This document shows, piece after piece, positions 44,896-56,629 of a DNA stretch of 64,000 nucleotides. Made by a program: the position numbers and the translations under genes. This DNA is from Leptodactylus fallax (lineage: Eukaryota; Chordata; Amphibia; Anura; Leptodactylidae), in the NCBI GenBank assembly GCA_947044405.1, contig CAMRHE010000332.1, positions 930,001 through 994,000 on the forward strand, written 5' to 3'. The notes under the pieces are model-generated. The model had not been told where the DNA came from. It saw only the letters and a program-made list of their open reading frames with translations, and searched no databases. Within the stretch, counting starts at the first letter, position 1. Each line of letters begins with the position of its first letter.

Positions 44896-46538
44896 TCATT
44901 CTGGGCATGGAAATGGCTTCTCCCCTGTGTGAATTCTCTGATGTCTAACAAGACTTTGTTTATCTTTATAACATTTCCCACATTCTGAACATGAATATGG
45001 CTTCTCCCCTGTGTGAGTTTTTAGATGTTTAACAAGATTTTGTTTTTGGCTAAAACATTTCCCACATTGTGAACATGAAAATGGCCTCTCTCCTGTGTGA
45101 ATTCTTTGATGTGCAAGAAGAACTGAATTTTTGTTAAAGCATTTTCCACATTCTGAACATGAATACGGCTTCACCCCTGTGTGAATTTTCTGGTGTGCAA
45201 CAAGATCTGATTTGAGGCTATAACATTTCCCACATTGTGAACATGAATATGGCTTCTCCCCTGTGTGAATTCTCTGGTGTAGAACAAGATCTGATTTCCG
45301 GATAAAACATTTCTCACATTCTGAACATGAAAATGGCTTCACTCCTATGTGAGTTGTCAGATGTTTAAGAAGATCTGATTTCTGGATAAAACATTTCCCA
45401 CATTCTGAACATGAATATGGTTTCTCTCCTGTGTGAGATTTTAGATGTATAACAAGACCTGATTCGTGGATAAAACATTTTCCACAATCTAAACATGAAT
45501 ATGGCTTCTCCCCCGTATGAATTCTCTGGTGTGCAGCCAGATGTGATTGTTGTTTAAAATATTTTCCACATTCTGAACATGAATATGGCTTCTCCCCTGT
45601 GTGAATTCTCTGGTGTACAGCAAGATGATTTTTCCTGCTAAAACATTTCCCACATTCTGAACATGAATATGGCTTCTCCCCTGTGTGAATGCTCTGGTGT
45701 GCAGCAAGATGTGATGTGTGTTTAAAACATTTCCCACATTCTGAACATGAATATGGCTTCTTCCCTGTGTGAATTTTCTGGTGTTCAGCAAGATGTGACA
45801 TATGTTTAAAACATTTCCCACATTCTGAACATAAAAATGGCTTCTCCACTGAGTGATGCCTCTCATGTTTAACCAGACCAGATTTGTCCACAAATCTTTT
45901 ACCACATTCTGAACATGAATATGGCTTCTCTCCTGTGTGAATTTTTAGATGTTTAACAAGATCTGATTTGTGGCTAAAACATTTTCCACATTCTGAACAT
46001 GAATATGGCTTCTCCCCTGTGTGAATTCTCTGGTGTGAAGCAAGATGAGATTTTTGTTTAAAACATTTTCCACATTCTGAACATGAATATGGCTTCTCCC
46101 CTGTGTGATTTCTCTGGTGTACAGCAAGATATTTTTTCCTGCTAAAATATTTCCCACATTCTGAACATGAATAGGGCTTTTCTTCTGAGTGATTTCTTTG
46201 ATGTAAAACCCTCCGTCTGCTGCCTTTATTTTGCATCAAAGTCAGTGATTCAGAAGATAGGCCCTGTATAGAAGGATCAGATGATGGATCAGAAGATAGG
46301 ACCTGTATAGAAGGATCAGATGATGGATCAGAAGATCGGACCTGTATAGAAGGATCAGATGATGGATCAGAAGATAAGACCTGTATATAAGGATCAGATG
46401 ATAGATCTTTGCTGTGAAGGGCTGAGGGTATATCTGGGATAATGACATGTTCTTCGTATGTATCTTGTGTGATACCACCATCATCTGCTTTATAATCTGT
46501 AGATATGAGATGTCCCTCTGAGCTCCTGGTACAGTCAT
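44896..46538 (-). CDS. Terminal zinc-finger exon, 15 C2H2 fingers, truncated end
   Basis: The acceptor CTTCTTGGCAG precedes codon Asp at 46538. After the acidic region ([17 protein letters not shown]) comes an expanded Ser/Asp repeat (SSDPSIQV, five copies). Fifteen fingers of type CSECGKCF with HTGEKP linkers follow. The frame ends [11 protein letters not shown] and then TGA: the codon of the second Cys of finger 16 (TGT) has become a stop. The remains of finger 16 and a further finger lie frameshifted at about 44800-44895. All 15 complete fingers keep their Cys/His ligands. Confidence 0.92.
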
Positions 46539-49500
46539 CTGCCAAGAAGAAAATATATTTTAATATTTATAAATTTTAGAACCTTATTATATTGATGTTT
46601 TACAACACTTCTAAATAAAATATTCAAGAATTCTATCTATGTTCACTGATAATGGTTTTCTGAAGTGCACATGTGGTAATATCTGTTACAGAATGATGTC
46701 GGTTTTTAATGCAGTGCCGCCTGAGGGATGGAAGGTCATGGGTAATCAATGTTGGTTTTTGGCCTTGCCGCTTACTTACAGAGATTTTTCCTGATTCTCT
46801 GAGTCTTTTGATGATATTATGGACTGTAAATAATGAAATCCCTAAATTCCTTGCAATAGTACATTGAGAAACATTGTTCTTAAACTGTCGGACTATTTGC
46901 TCACGAAGTTGTTCACCAAGTGGTGAACCTCGCCCCATCCTTGCTTGTGAACGATGAGCCTGTCGGGGATGCTCCCTTTATACCCAATCATGACAGTCAC
47001 CTGATTCCACTTAACCTTTTCACCTCTGGAATGCTCCAAACAGCTGTTTTTTGAGTATTCCTCAACTTTCTCAGTCTTTTGTTGCCTCTGTCCCAGCTTT
47101 TGTGGAATGTGTTGCAGGCAAATTCAAAATGAGTGATTATTTGCAAAAAACATTAAAATTTATCCGTTTGTACATTAAATATCTTGTCTTTGTAGTGTAT
47201 TAAATTGATTATAGGATGAAAAGGATTTCCAAATCATCGTATTCTGTTTTTATTTACGTCCCAACTTCATTAGAATTGGGGTTGTAGATTGAATTGTAAG
47301 GCCTGATACTATAAATAAATGAATTACTGTGGGGTCAGCCATAGAGACTTCACACACATGCCATAAGTCACGTGTCTCGTCTTTCTTTGTTTGGCCGAAC
47401 TGTCCCTAACCCAACTTAAGAATTAAGAGCTCCCAGACAATAAGGTGAGATCCCTGTAGTAATTTCCATATATAGTAATAAGAACATCTAAGTCTCTAAG
47501 ACACCCCTATACTTTTAGAATCAGTCCTTCATATAGAGTCCTCCCGATATAGCTCATCGCTTACATGTGGATAAAATTTATGAAAGACAATATTTATTAC
47601 ATTGGTGGTCCCTGACAATGCGGGTGAGAGAACTTAAACAGAAGTATAAAGCTTTGTGAAAGTCAGAGAACCTAGGAATTTTCTAAGTGAGGACTACAAG
47701 TGCCAGATGTGCTGAGACGTACTGATAATAGGAACCAGCTGTTCTCTAGAGAAGCTACAAACTGAAAGTCTAATGTTGTAAGTATGGAAATTATTGATTC
47801 TATTACTAAGAAGAGTAACGTATTGTATAATTTTGTGCCCAGTGATAGGACAGATCTAGAGACTATTTGGTGGAGTTTGTATGCAGAATGTGAACAGGAC
47901 AGTAAGAGAATAGATGGTAAGAGTATTTCTGTTTGTAAAGAGAGAAATGAAGGAATATTGAGTTAGAAAAATCACTATATAATTGTATCAGTGCAGATCC
48001 TAGGACAGATACAGAGATCTGTGAGGATGTCATTACTACTTATAGTAAGTGTGAGAAAGTAGTAAGACATGATAATGATGTGAAATCCCAGCAGGAGGAT
48101 GTGAAGCACAATCTGTAATCTCTGCTGAAGATGACCCTATGTCTATAGATGTAATGTCTGCTGAAGGTGACCCTATGTCTATAGATGTAGAAGAGTCATT
48201 ACAGGAAAAGACAGTGCAAATTAAAGAAGCCAGCGTAAATATAAAACTGCAGAAACATTTCCTCCACTTAAAGACAGTCCACATATGGTGCACGTATCCA
48301 TGTATGGAGGAATTCAGATGATGTTTGATTTATCTAATGAACAGAAAAATCACTTGTGATGAGTCAAAGGATTGGTTATAAGATAGTGATGTAGAGCGAG
48401 AGAAGAAATTAATCTGGTGTACTACAAGTGACAGCATGCCAACATCTAAACTTCTTAATGAAATAATACTTAGTTGCAAGAAAAGTAATTATGAGGATCT
48501 TGGAGCACAGGGGGCGTTTTCTTCTATTACTGAACACTGCTGCATCATCACTAAACACGCCCATCCTGAATTCAGCTCCTCCCCCTGGGCAGTGAAAGGA
48601 TCAACAGACACTGGGAGGATCAAATCTCACTGCCCAGGGGGAGGAGCTGAATGCAGGATGGGCGTGTTTAGTGATGATGCAGCAGTGCTCAGTAATAGAA
48701 GAAAATAAATAAGAAGAGAATAAAATTGCTTTTACTCTGGAGTCTGAAAAAGCCGGGACGCTACGTACAGCGTTCCAGCCTTCTTCAGCGCCGGCAATAG
48801 CGCACCCTGGAGGCGGCAGCAGAAGGCAGTCAGGACTGGAGTGTGGACAAGTGAGTAAAAAGTGTCGGCCACTACTCTGTGTGGAGGTGGGGGAGATAAC
48901 AGGAGGTCATGTACTGCGTGATGGGCCAGAAATACATACAGTGCCTTGTGAAAGTATTCGGCCCCCTTGAACTTTTCAACCTTTTGCCACATTTCAGGCT
49001 TCAAAGATAAATATAAAAAATTTAAATTTTTTTGTGAAGAATCAACAACAAGTGGGACCCAATTGTGAAGTGGAACGAAATTTATTGGTTATTTTAAACT
49101 TTTGTAAAAAATAAAAAACTGAAAAGTGGGCGTGCCAAATTATTCGGCCCCCTTAAGTTAATACTTTGTAGCGCCCCCTTTTGCTGCTATTACAGCTGCA
49201 AGTCGCTTGGGGTATGTCTCTATCAGTTTTGCACATGGAGAGACTGAAATTCTTGCCCATTCTTCCTTGGAAAACAGCTGGAGCTCAGTGAGGTTGGATG
49301 GAGAGCGTTTGTGAACAGCAGTTTTCAGCTCTTTCCACAAATTCTCGATTGGATTCAGGTCTGGACTTTGACTTGGCCATTCTAACACCTGGATACGTTT
49401 ATTTGTGAACCATTCCATTGTAGATTTGGCTTTATGTTTGGGATCATTGTCTTGTTGGAAGATAAATCTCCGTCCCAGTCTCAGGTCTTTTGCAGACTCC

Positions 49501-52500
49501 AACAGGTTTTCTTCCAGAATGGTCCTGTATTTGGCTCCATCCATCTTCCCATCAATTTTAACCATCTTCCCTGTCCCTGCTGAAGAAAAGCAGGCCCAAA
49601 CCATGATGCTGCCACCACCATGTGTGACAGTGGGGATGGTGTGTTCAGGGGGATGAGCTGTGTTGCTTTTACACCAAACATATCGTTTTGCATTGTGGCC
49701 AAAAAGTTCAATTTTGGTTTCATCTGACCAGAGCACCTTCTTCCACATGTTTGGTGTCTCCCAGGTGGCTTGTGGCAAACTGTAAACAAGACTTTTTATG
49801 GATATCTTTGAGAAATGGCTTTCTTCTTGCCACTCTTCCATAAAGGCCAGATTTGTGCAGTGTACGACTGATTGTTGTCCTATGGACAGACTCTCCCACC
49901 TCAGCTGTAGATCTCTGCAGTTCATCCAGAGTGATCATGGGCCTCTTGGCTGAATCTCTGATCAGTCTTCTCCTTGTTTGAGATGTAAGTTTAGAGGGAC
50001 GGCCGGGTCTTGGTAGATTTGCAGGTCTGATACTCCTTCCATTTCAATATGATCGCTTGCACAGTGCTCTTTGGGATGTTTACAGTTTGGGAAATCTTTT
50101 TGTATCCAAATCCGGCTTTAAACTTCTCCACAACAGTATCACGGACCTGCCTGGTGTGTTCCTTGGTCTTCATGATGCTCTCTGCTCTTTAAACAGAACC
50201 CTGAGACTATCACAGAGCAGGTGCATTTATACGGAGACTTGATTACACACAGGTGGATTATATTTATCATCATCAGTCATTTAGGACAACATTGGATCAT
50301 TCAGAGATCCTCACTGAACTTCTGGACTGAGTTTGCTGCACTGAAAGTAAAGGGGCCGAATAATATTGCACGCCCCACTTTTCAGTTTTCTATTTTTTAC
50401 AAAAGTTTAAAATAACCAATAAATTTTGTTCCACTTCACAATTGTGTCCCACTTGTTGATTCTTCACCAAAAAAAATTAAAATTTTATATCTTTATGTTT
50501 GAAGCCTGAAATGTGGCAAAAGGTTGAAAAGTTCAAGGGGGCCGAATACTTTTGCAAGGCACTGTATAATACAAATACATACTGTAAATCAAAAATATAA
50601 TTCTTTTTCTTACTACAGCAACAAATATCACAAAATTATGGATATTTTTAGATGTGACACCCCAGCCGAGTTAAGCGAGGTTTTTTTTTAACGAATTTTG
50701 ACACACCAAGCTTAAAATGTTAGCTATCACTGTCCTAGATAGTCATGAGCAATCTAACGTTTCCCTATGTATCACCACCGTGCTGAGGGGTAGCAGAGCT
50801 CTGTCACTGGCCTGCTTTTCGTTTCTTTATATATAACTCAAAATACATGAAAGAACTGAGAACCTTTAGATATGATAATGAATCAATTTCCATCTAAAAA
50901 AGAAATACGTAAATTACAAAAGGAAAGCCAAACATAATGTGAACAGGCCTCTATAAAGTGGTGACTCCTCACCTGTGCGGTTCCCTGTAGGAATGTCCTC
51001 CTTACACTCCTCATCTCCCCTCACATATGTCTCCGGAACAATAATAATGTTCAGATCTTCACCCACATACAAAAGCTGTGAAGGAAATATTGTAAAAGTC
51101 ACCAGACGGATGGAGAAGTCACGTGGGAGGTTTTATAGGAGAAGAAAAGATCATTCATTATCATGACCACCAAAACTGACAGCAGGAGTTATCTGAGCAA
51201 ATAGCTGCAGGTCTCCTGGATAAATCCACCATGTTGGCTCCTTATTCCAACCAGCAGCCTCCATAGCCAGAAAACTGTGAGAAGATCCAGACAACATGTC
51301 ATGTCTATGGTCAGCTTTATCCTGCCATCTCCACCTTTCTCATTACACAAGTAGGAAACATCTAATACTGTGGGATAAAACCAGACTGACCCCGAGACCT
51401 TCACAGCCCTTCTACAGGGCAGAGGGAAGATTTCATGTCACCTTATCTCCATCTACCTGATCATCCTGGGGAAAGACATTTTCTTCCTTACAATCCTGTG
51501 CTAGAAGAGGACTGGGACATCTCTCCGCTGATGTTCTCTTACTGGATGGAACTGGAGGAAACACATACAGGGACTGAATTCATTCTTTCCATACAGATAA
51601 TGAGAGGCCGTGTGTATTTAGTCATGTCTATTACCTGCTGATGTGAGGGGCTGCTGATCCTCCATCATCACCTCCTTGTACACATCTTTGTGTCCTTCTA
51701 AATACTCCCACTCCTCCATGGAGAAATAGACAGTGACATCCTGACACCTTATAGGAACCTGACAACACAATGATACAGTCATCACCAGATCCCTTCATAG
51801 CTCCTGTATAATGTCCCAGCATTCCCAGCAGTGTCACCTCTCCAGTCAGCAGCTCAATCATCTTGTTGGTGAGTTCTAGGATCTTCTGTCCATTGATCTT
51901 CTCCTCATGTATCAGGGAGTGAGGTGGAGGCCCCGGGATTGGGCTCAGGGTTCTCCCCCATCCTTCAGACACAGGAGCCTGACAGCGCCCACTAGAGGTC
52001 TTCTTCACTACTGTGTAATCCTGGTTATGGAGAGACACATTAATAAATATCACTACATACATGTCCAGAATCTCTCACCTCTCCAGTCATATCATCTGTT
52101 ATTACTATAGATAAGAATGATGTAATGTGACATCATCAGAATCTCTCACCTCTCCAGTCATATCATCTGTTACTATAGATAAGAATGATGTAATGTGACA
52201 TCATCAGAATCTCTCACCTCTCCAGTCATATCATCTGTTATTACTATAGATAAGAATGATGTAATGTGACATCATCAGAATCTCTCCCCTCTCCAGTCAT
52301 ATCATCTGTTATTACTATAGATAAGAATGATGTAATGTGACATCATCAGAATCTCTCACCTCTCCAGTCATATCATCTGTTATTACCATAGATAAGAATG
52401 ATGTAATGTGACATCATCAGAATCTCTCACCTCTCCAGTCATATCATCTGTTATTACTATAGATAAGAATGATGTAATGTGACATCATCAGAATCTCTCA

Positions 52501-52721
52501 CCTCTCCAGTCATATCATCTGTTATTACTATAGATAAGAATGATGTAATGTGACATCATCAGAATCTCTCACCTCTCCAGTCATATCATCTGTTATTACT
52601 ATAGATAAGAATGATGTAATGTGACATCATCAGAATCTCTCACCTCTCCAGTAAGCTGGTACAGTATCTCTAGGGTGAGATTTATTAGACTTTCTGCCAT
52701 CTTGCCCCTCTCGCTTTCCAT
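44896..52721 (-). CDS. KRAB-like / C2H2 zinc-finger protein, inverted paralogue
   Basis: This is a predicted nuclear DNA-binding protein of 741 aa. Coding exons on the minus strand, in order: 52721-52644, 52020-51838, 51758-51635, 51551-51457, 51075-50973 and 46538-44896; splice sites and phases are consistent. The N-terminus [20 protein letters not shown] precedes YQLTGE. The second exon has one extra Lys (HEEKINGQ) compared with the + gene. The third exon holds the KRAB-A-like box (FSMEEW, VMMED). The start ATG 52721 is in an exon whose acceptor AG is at 52776-52775; a non-coding first exon and GC-box promoter lie near 54.8 kb. Intron 5 (4.4 kb) contains two Tc1 elements and a hairpin. It is intact as predicted, though its final finger is lost. 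Confidence 0.85.
46625..47284 (-). mobile_element. Tc1-type transposon, 3' part lost
   Basis: One end is intact: CAACCCCAATTCTAATGAAG on the minus strand, next to TA at 47285. The minus frame 46938-46633 encodes the DNA-binding N-terminus of a Tc1 transposase: [52 protein letters not shown]. The catalytic half is absent; the element ends abruptly at about 46625 next to the zinc-finger exon. Confidence 0.85.
47285..48516. other. Unassigned intronic sequence with weak coding-like stretch
   Basis: Between 47784 and 48330 the + strand has a frame ([20 protein letters not shown], then [20 protein letters not shown]) and further acidic pieces after stops. It looks like an old decayed protein, possibly a retrotransposon Gag, but I do not recognise it. 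A 42-bp tandem duplication around GACCCTATGTCTATAGATG lies at 48130-48190. Confidence 0.35.
48517..48705. repeat. Near-perfect 79-bp inverted repeat (hairpin)
   Basis: Arms 48517-48595 and 48627-48705 are reverse complements with two mismatches, around a 31-base loop. No target duplication is obvious. The structure could be a small MITE or, if transcribed in the zinc-finger intron, a source of double-stranded RNA. Confidence 0.9.
48939..50564 (-). mobile_element. Tc1-type transposon, full length
   Basis: The 1626-bp element lies between TA duplications (48937-48938 and 50565-50566). Inverted ends start CAGTGCCTTGTGAAAGTATT and extend beyond 150 bp (TTGAACTTTTCAACCTTTTG). The transposase is on the minus strand. 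A terminal piece of the same family is at 13208-13364. Confidence 0.94.
49158..50173 (-). pseudogene. Tc1 transposase, frameshifted
   Basis: It starts [20 protein letters not shown] at 50173 with the first helix-turn-helix ([20 protein letters not shown]). The frame shifts near 50000 to the second domain ([17 protein letters not shown]) and again near 49760 to the catalytic region: [35 protein letters not shown], ending GGATKY at 49158. The DDE triad is present. Two shifts prevent a full product. Confidence 0.9.
52060..52643 (-). repeat. 71-bp minisatellite with splice donor, about 8 units
   Basis: This is the counterpart of the array at 980-1785, in the first coding intron of the minus gene. 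Units read CACCTCTCCAGTCATATCAT on the + strand; one unit is 3 bp shorter (TTACTATAG without the preceding ATT). The copy number differs from the + gene. Confidence 0.95.
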
Positions 52722-52774
52722 CCGTGACTGGTCAGTCAGGTAAATGTCCACAGACAGGATTCAGTTCTCTATTC

Positions 52775-54759
52775 CTGGAGATAATATGTGATAGATAATA
52801 AAGTGTAGATCTTGTATGTTCTTCTCTTGGTATAAATGGGAACATGAGATGAATGTGAAGACATTTCCACGCTGTTCTGTATGTGGTCAGAGCAGTTTCC
52901 ATGTCCTCCGTCTACGTCTCACTTTAGCACTTTCTCTGGGGGTTGTGATATAAAAAGACTGAAGACCCCGGAAACATCAGCGCTGGCGATGGGAAAATGT
53001 AAAGGCCCCTTTACACAGAGCCGACCTCAGGCCAGGTATTGGGAACAAGCCTTTTTAGGTGACCATATTGTGTTTGTAACATAAACTATGCTAGGACAAT
53101 TCGTTCACCCGCCCCCATACATCAATGATAACGCATTAAAATACAGCCAAACAGCTGCCAATGATCACAAACAAATGTTCTTCAGGCACTTCCATTCCCG
53201 ATCATTGCTGCCTAGTCGGAATTTGTAAAAGGGCCTTAAACCAGATTGAATTCATCAACTCTTCATGGTACGCCCAGCCCAGATCCTCTCATGCCGTACC
53301 ATTGCCCAGATGAGCTACATCGGACATGTCTGATCTTTGTTAGTTTTGTCTTTCAGAAGTGGGTACGATATTGCATGTACAATAGACATGTAATGCCCTC
53401 CAGACCTTCTGCGCGAGGTATTTGGTATTCTCCCCTGGTAACTAGCACTTCACTCCTCTGTACCCCACAGATCTCTCCTTGACCCTCTTCATTGCATGGC
53501 GTCTCTCATGGCAGTAATCTTACCAGGCTGCTCTATTGTGGTTGCCCTGGACCTTCTGTAAAGGATGTTCTCTATTCCACACCTGGTTAGGAGATTCACC
53601 TGACCCTGAAACATGACCTGACGTTCAGACCTTTCTTGTGCCTTGTGGTTTTCCCCTGCACCACAGGAAATCCTGCCCTTAATGTCTTCCCTGTTGTATC
53701 CATTGTGTGACTTCCCCTTTCTTTCTCCCTTCATCCTCCTCTTCCTTATCTTTTTCTCTACCTTATTTCTTCTATTGTTTCATCTTCTCTGTGTATTCTC
53801 CACCTGTTCATCATATTTTCTTATGCAATACGTCTCATAATTCTACAACACATTACGGATTTATCATGCAGTGTCCCTTTTTAGTCAGATAGTCTTGTTT
53901 GTTACTTAGTCACTGTGTTATCCATGAATCCGATGATCTCGTCATTATCTCTCCACCTGATTTTCATTGTTATGCTATTTCCTTGTGTGGAATTGTATAC
54001 TATCCTTCATTAATTCGCTATTCATGCCCTCTATGACCTTGTTTTTTACTGAAAAACCTCAATAAATATTAAGACTGCTTAACTTTTTTGCAAATAGAAG
54101 TCATGGTACACTAAGAGTCACAATTCAGCTCCATTAGTAAAGGAGTCACAGGGCGACCTGATGATCTTTAGTCGCAACCAAAATCGCCGCATAGCCCTGC
54201 CTATTCCCTATGTCCCTCCTCTCACTCTGGCAGTGTTAGACCCCATGCACATGACGCCATGTGTTTCCAATGAGGTGTTGAGTTTGCAGCAGAATGCAGT
54301 CGGATGACATTCAGAGTGACATCCTTGTGCATTGTGTGATGTATTCACGTCTATGGGGGCTTCAGATCCATTCCGATTAGTTCGGAAGCCCCCATAGAGG
54401 TGATTACATCACTGAATGTCCTTGGATGTCTCTCCGAATGTCCCCGACTGCATTCTGCTGTAAGCTCAGCCCGACATCTGAGGCACACACAGGTGTACAT
54501 AGGGTTAAAGTGCTCAGTGCTCTAAGCAGATTCCAGAACAGATCTCCTCTCAGTCCTCACTTCTTGTTCTCTTACCCACTGGCCATCTCTAGGGGGCAGT
54601 ATAACATCTGGCTCTCAGGTCACTGCTCTTTTTCCTTCCTCCTCTTAATATAACCACTTCCATCTCCTCATGGTGGAAATGCCCAGCATCGCACAACAAT
54701 CACAGTCTGCCTCACACTCTCCTCCAATTCTTTTTTCTTTAATTAACTTACACACTTAC
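52775..54759 (-). other. Intron 1 of the minus zinc-finger gene
   Basis: It runs from the donor GTAAGTGTG (after 54760) to the acceptor ATTATCTCCAG before 52774. No coding exon, known repeat or RNA gene is recognised. A T/C-rich stretch lies at 53690-53800. Confidence 0.55.
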
Positions 54760-54870
54760 CTTCTCCTGCACGGTCGTAGCTAGAATGGAATTTCTCCTAT
54801 GTGTGATGTCACGGGAAGGGGCGGGGCCTCTCCGAGGAGGGCGGGGCTATCACAGCTCTGTGCTCTATAC
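54760..54870 (-). promoter_or_regulatory. Promoter and non-coding first exon of the minus zinc-finger gene
   Basis: Read on the minus strand, two GC boxes (GGCCCCGCCCC at 54828-54818 and CCCCGCCC at 54846-54839) and a CRE-like TGACATCA precede CATAGGAGAAATTCCATTC. The exon ends GCAGGAGAAG with a strong donor GTAAGTGTG at 54759. The region is locally GC-rich against an AT-rich background. The exact start site is not determined. Confidence 0.65.
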
Positions 54871-54924
54871 AGGAAGCGGAAACGGAGCTCGTGTAGATGG
54901 AAAACTGAAAGCAGTGAGGACTGG

Positions 54925-55790
54925 AGGATGGAGGGAGAGATAGGATTGTTTACATGGGGCTGCATGTAGGCGGAGGCTGAGGGGGGAGGGATGTATTTAC
55001 ATGGGGCTGCATGTAGGAGGAGGCTGAGGGGAGGGAGAGATAGGATTGTTTACATGGGGCTGCATGTAGGAGGAGGCTGAGGGGAGGGAGGGATGTATTT
55101 ACATGGGGCTGCATGTAGGAGGAGGCTGAGGGGGAGGGAGGGATGTATTTACATGGGGCTGCATGTAGGAGGAGGCTGAGGGGGAGGGATGTATTTACAT
55201 GGGGCTGCATGTAGGAGGAGGCTGAGGGGGGGGGAGGGATGTATTTACATGGGGCTGCATGTAGGAGGAGGCTGAGGGGGAGGGATGTATTTACATGGGG
55301 CTGCATGTAGGAGGAGGCTGAGGGGAGGGAGGGATGTATTTACATGGGGCTGCATGTAGGAGGAGGCTGAGGGGGGGATGTATTTACATGGGGCTGCATG
55401 TAGGAGGAGGCTGAGGGGAGGGAGGGATGTATTTACATGGGGCTGCATGTAGGAGGAGGCTGAGGGGGGGAGGGATGTATTTACATGGGGCTGCATGTAG
55501 GAGGAGGCTGAGGGGAGGGAGGGATGTATTTACATGGGGCTGCATGTAGGAGGAGGCTGAGGGGGGGGAGGGATGTATTTACATGGGGCTGCATGTAGGA
55601 GGAGGCTGAGGGGGGGAGGGATGTATTTACATGGGGCTGCATGTAGGAGGAGGCTGAGGGGAGGGAGGGATGTATTTACATGGGGCTGCATGTAGGAGGA
55701 GGCTGAGGGGGGGAGGGATGTATTTACATGGGGCTGCATGTAGGAGGAGGCTGAGGGGAGGGAGGGATGTATTTATATGGGGCTGTGTCC
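54925..55790. repeat. G-rich minisatellite, about 15 units of 50-60 bp
   Basis: Units contain TTTACATGGGGCTGCATGTA then GGAGGAGGCTGAGGGG and vary mainly in G-run length and in a GGGAGGGA insert. It starts just upstream of the zinc-finger promoter. Open frames through it are artefacts of repetition. Confidence 0.93.
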
Positions 55791-56560
55791 TGGAGGGTCT
55801 GGGGGATTGGACTGATGTTTAGGAGCGCTGCTGGCATCTAATGGGGGCAGGGAACCTTGGGGTGTTATTGGTATCTAAGGGTGCTGCTGCTGGCATGGAT
55901 AGTGGGCAGGGGTCTCTGGTGTGATTCTGGTAATTAAAGAGGGTGGAGAGACAGGTGCCATTGGCATCTAAATATTGGGGTAGGTGTCCCTGGTGCGCTT
56001 CTAGCATCTAAAGGTAAAGAACACACGTCCCTGGGGTACCACTGGCATCTAAAAGGGGAAGGGGTCTCTGGGGTACTGCTGACGTGTACTGGAGGGGCGG
56101 CAGGGTCTTGTGGGGTTTTGGGTCCCTGGGGGGCTGCTGTATGTGTCTGTGTGGGATCCCTGGGGTATTGATTTTGTGTGGGGGTTTCCTGGGGTATTGC
56201 CTCTGTAAGAGGGGGTTCTGGAGGTGGTCCCAGGGTGCTGCCACCTATGTGCATGTTTGGGGGTCCCTGGGGTGCTACCTATGTTTGTGAGGTGGTGCTG
56301 GTGGTGGTCCCTTGGGTACTTCCATCTTTGTGGATATGATGCAGGGTCCAAGGGGTGCTGCCATGTGGTGTGTGGGTCCCTGGGGTACTACCTTCAGGTA
56401 ACTGGAGCGTTCCTGTGGTGCTGTGTGTGCAGGGGATGCTGGTGGTGGTCACTGAGGTGCAGTCTGTGTATTGGAGGGGTCGGGCTCCTGCCTGTGTGCT
56501 GTGCGGGGCTTGGTGTTAGACATAGACCCTATGCTGACTTTCACAGAAAGCACCGAGACC
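55791..56560. repeat. Degenerate G/T-rich repeat
   Basis: Diverged copies of a motif like GTCCCTGGGGTGCTGCC with TATTGG/GGGG spacers recur every 50-60 bp. No gene is supported; open frames on both strands come from the repeat composition. Confidence 0.6.
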
Positions 56561-56629
56561 ATGAACCTACCTGCAGCAACTCCATTCTAGTCAGGTGTGT
56601 AGTGAGACAGCTAGAATGAAGTTGCTGTA

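Noticed and set aside
54950..55739. Open frames with repeated MQPHVNTSLP peptides (minus)
   Set aside because: They are readings of the G-rich minisatellite and have no start, splice or domain context.
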